Assembly (NCBI GenBank): GCA_016617855.1
Contig: JAECUM010003216.1
Coordinates: forward strand, 1 to 64,000
DNA length: 64,000 nucleotides
Direction of reading: 5' to 3'
Source: Megalonaias nervosa
Lineage: Eukaryota > Mollusca > Bivalvia > Unionida > Unionidae
Part shown: piece by piece, positions 58,684 to 64,000 of the stretch
Numbering within the stretch: position 1 is the stretch's first letter
How the letters are laid out: each line of letters begins with the position of its first letter
Notes under the pieces: generated by a model
What the model was told of the DNA's origin: nothing
The model's input: only the letters and a program-made list of their open reading frames with translations
The model's database searches: none
Position numbers and translations under genes: made by a program

Positions 58684-59914
58684 ATAGATACTTCCCAAAT
58701 ATGATAATCATATTTCTACCGATTTAATAATTGATCTTTTTATTTATAAAAGAATAAATAAACAAATTAAACAAAGTCCTACAAAATTTCAGAAAACTTA
58801 ATAACTGTCAATAATCATTGAAAGTAATCTGCAAATCTCCATCTTAGCATTAGAAGTGCAGGATAATCTCTTTACTTCTATAATATCGTCAAATTATCAT
58901 TTCTGTTTACATGTATATCATTTTTCAGCACAACGAACTTTCACCACACTTTTATAGGAAGTGAAACTTTAAATGATGTTAAATTCATGAAATGTTTATA
59001 TAACAGCTCTGAAAAAAAAAAAACAACCTGTCATTGTATACGATATGATTAAACCCACTTCACGTAATATTAAATTACTTCTCATTAGGCTATGCTTGTG
59101 ACTGCTGGTACGAAGTGCCACGGCTTTGCTGGTTCGATTGTTCTGCTCTATGCGCTACTCCAGCTGTGCTAATAATAAAAATCTGTTAAAATAAAATTCC
59201 TCCACACACCCATAATGTCTGACGTCCATATACATTTGAAATTTTTAATTCTAAAGTGTCTAACCCCAAATAGAAGTTAGTAGTTTTATATTGCTTTAAA
59301 CGGGAGAATGTTTTGCACAAAAAAACCTAGATAAATAAAGGATTTTGGCTTATTATGAAGGATTGACTAAAACAATAGCTTACCAGCCCCAATGTAGAAT
59401 ATAATCTGAACTTATACTGCTGAAGAATCCAGTGATTCTACTTAACATCTACTTCAAGCGTCCGAGGCCACCTGGAATCCGAATGAAGAAACAGGTAACC
59501 CTCACAAAAATTGCCATTTTCAATTTAGAGGTAGAATCCTTCAGCTTGAAGTCATAATATGAATTAAAATCTTAATAAACCTCCTCTTCTTCGCCACATT
59601 CTGGACAGTCGTGTTGACTGGATTCAGGATTCACAGACAAAGATCTATAGCGTTAGCATACTAATCTCAATTTATGATAGATATTCAATTTTACAAACAC
59701 AGGAAGAAAAATCCAGTGCATCATTGTATAAAAAAGTATAGTTAGCAACATCTGTTAGATTTTATATTCAGAAGCTGGTAATTAATGCACAAAACACTAG
59801 TGCAGATGTTATGCTGCTTCAAGCATATGAAAAGGCATTTAGAATATCCCTTGACTAGTCGGGTATATTAATCCTCCATAATATTTTTGTATTCATTCGG
59901 TGCAGCATATTAGT
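58684..59914. other. Non-coding stretch, no gene recognised
   Basis: No coding or repeat signal recognised. Confidence 0.5.
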
Positions 59915-59943
59915 TTTTGTAAGAACGAGTATTTATTTGTGTT

Positions 59944-59979
<36 letters not shown>

Positions 59980-60170
59980 CTTGTAAGTACGAGTGCTTGT
60001 CATCATACCGTACACCTTCTAATATATTCTAACCAGAGAAATTTCTTTGTAAGTATGAGTGATAGATTCTAAACATGAGTGTTGGTTTGTAAGAACGTGT
60101 ATTTTGTCATCAAACTGACAAATCATACTCCCAAGAAATTAGTTTGTAAGTATGAGTGCTGGTTTTAAAT
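59915..60170. repeat. Dispersed TTTGTAAGTATGAGTG motif cluster with (GT)n
   Basis: The word TTTGTAAGWAYGAGTGCTTG recurs in variant form near 59918, 59981, 60046, 60086 and 60145 at uneven spacing, with a (GT)n(GA)n tract at 59940-59979. Probably a degraded tandem repeat. Confidence 0.6.
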
Positions 60171-60687
60171 ATGCATGTATATTAGCATATTTATGTCTAT
60201 TTCATCTAAACGTTTTAAACAAGTACTGCTAAAGCAGCGATTGAGTGGGCGATAGTTCCTAACTTTTTCCAAGCTACAATTAAAGTGTCTTGTTTCTCTA
60301 AAAGTATAGTGCCAAAACTATACTAATCCTAATAAACAACATTGTACTTTGGTTCCTGTTTAGAGATAAAGATATGCAGTTCCCTTTAAAGAACAAATGT
60401 ATGATTTCCAGGTGTAAAATATGTACTGAACTGAAACACACACACATAATGAGAGTAAACAACAGCATGCCAAAGACTAGGGAAAGGTACTTTTTTGGTT
60501 GTACAAAATGAAAGATGATATTAAACAGTAATGAATAAATGTGATGTTTGTGCAGCTCTGAACAATTTCCAAAAAGAGACACTATAAACCAAACTGCTCC
60601 GTTATTATTTGCTTATAAGTCGAATCAAACTGCAAATAATATAGATTCTGATCTAAATTAGCATAATGCGCCTACATATCAGGGTCT

Positions 60688-60814
60688 ATGCTGTTTGTTC
60701 TACTGATTACTCCTTACCTTCTGCATCGATCCAGATCTACCGGCGCGTTATGTGATAGCAGATCTGGGTCTATGCATTTTGCAGTTAAACTTGTCTTACA
60801 AGCGAGCAAAGACG
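60688..60814 (+). CDS. Candidate first exon, weak
   Basis: ATG followed by MLFVLLITPYLLHRSRSTGA and on to FAVKLVLQASKD, ending AAAGACG|GTGAGT, a strong donor in phase 1. The N-terminus is hydrophobic and could be a signal peptide, although basic residues follow early. A TTATAAG word lies about 75 bp upstream. No downstream partner exon is visible before the window ends, and the opposite strand is also open here, so this may be chance. Confidence 0.2.
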
Positions 60815-63490
<2,676 letters not shown>

Positions 63491-63499
63491 CTTAATATC

Positions 63500-63955
63500 T
63501 GAAAATGAAATATAGACCCATATGAATAGATGGATGTCTGCAAATGGACAGTGCCAGATTACCCAATAGGCAGAGTATGCACCGGCCTATGGGCCCCACG
63601 CCTTTTAGGGACCCCGCGACAACAGATCGAAATATTATTGAATTGATTTGATCTTGACATTAGGAGATACTTTGCGAGGTGGGCCCCGAGATTTCGACTG
63701 CCTAGGGACCTCCACAGGGTTTAATCCGATACTGCAAATGGACATAGACGCACATGAGCAGATGGATATTTGAAAATGGTTATTGACCCATATCAATAGA
63801 TGGATATAGACGCACACGAATAGATGGATATCTGAAAATGGATATTGACCCATATGAATAGATTGATATCTGCAAATGGATATAGACGCACATGAACAGA
63901 TGGATATCTGAAAATGGATATTGATCGATATGAATAGATGGATAACTCTGACCAT
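63500..63955. repeat. ~36-bp minisatellite, interrupted by a MITE
   Basis: Alternating units GGATATTGACCCATATGAAT plus AGATGGATATCTGAAAAT and GGATATAGACGCACATGAAC plus AGATGGATATCTG run from 63735 to 63950. One earlier unit lies at 63505-63548, left of the inserted element. Confidence 0.88.
63549..63734. mobile_element. hAT-type MITE, 186 bp, with 8-bp target duplication
   Basis: Begins CAGTGCCAGATTACCC and ends GGGTTTAATCCGATACTG, imperfect inverted repeats of the hAT type (CAGTG-like ends). CAAATGGA lies directly on both sides (63541-63548 and 63735-63742), the 8-bp duplication expected for hAT. The interior has GGGCCCC words and no coding capacity. It sits inside the minisatellite. Confidence 0.88.
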
Positions 63956-64000
63956 TTCATGAAGCAGCTATTCCGACTTAAAAAAAAGAGTTTCTTCCAG

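Overview
The window looks like one stretch of an AT-rich metazoan genome, most likely a marine invertebrate and plausibly a bivalve mollusc. The evidence is sparse exons, GT-AG introns, long dinucleotide microsatellites, tRNA-derived SINEs, gypsy, LINE, Tigger, hAT and Crypton-type relics, and no operon-like gene packing. The organism is an inference; no species marker is visible.

Only one host gene can be supported well. On the + strand, a TATA box at 12900 precedes a 61-nt first coding exon (12994-13054) encoding a signal peptide. Its phase-1 splice donor matches the phase-1 acceptor of a terminal exon at 40365-40786. Together they give a 160-residue secreted protein whose cysteines follow the anaphylatoxin-like (C3a/fibulin) pattern. 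The 27.3 kb between them would be one intron, unless small exons were missed.

Layout. 0-9 kb: SINE-1 copy, microsatellites, a solo LTR (3697-4513) and a LINE 3' relic. 9.2-10.9 kb: TA-flanked Tigger-like element. 11.5-12 kb: degenerate minisatellite. 12.9-40.8 kb: the host gene, whose intron holds a TA-flanked MITE, a hairpin element, SINEs, a degenerate gypsy gag-pol (minus strand, 20.2-23.9 kb) carrying a nested foldback element and a nested SINE, a second LINE relic, a ~155-bp satellite (26.1-27.6 kb), and a ~6.6 kb modular palindrome (31.6-38.2 kb). 41-64 kb: two more solo LTRs of the 3697 family, a ~61-bp satellite, SINE-1 and SINE-2 copies (two SINE-2 copies have perfect target-site duplications), a 1.7 kb foldback enclosing hAT-type zinc-finger fragments, a Crypton/DUF3504 relic, and a minisatellite split by a 186-bp hAT MITE with a perfect 8-bp duplication.

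The most unusual structure is the palindrome. Each arm is a mirror-ordered series of distinct tandem-repeat modules (short GCGTCA-type motifs, paired TGACGTCA sites, a ~45-bp minisatellite, an AT-rich array) around a ~350-bp centre with a broken charged/PQ-rich reading frame. The architecture recalls Drosophila Foldback/Galileo elements, but I recognise neither its modules nor its coding remnant.

All motif, domain and repeat calls were made by eye; no alignment or database search was run. Percent identities are not given because they were not computed.
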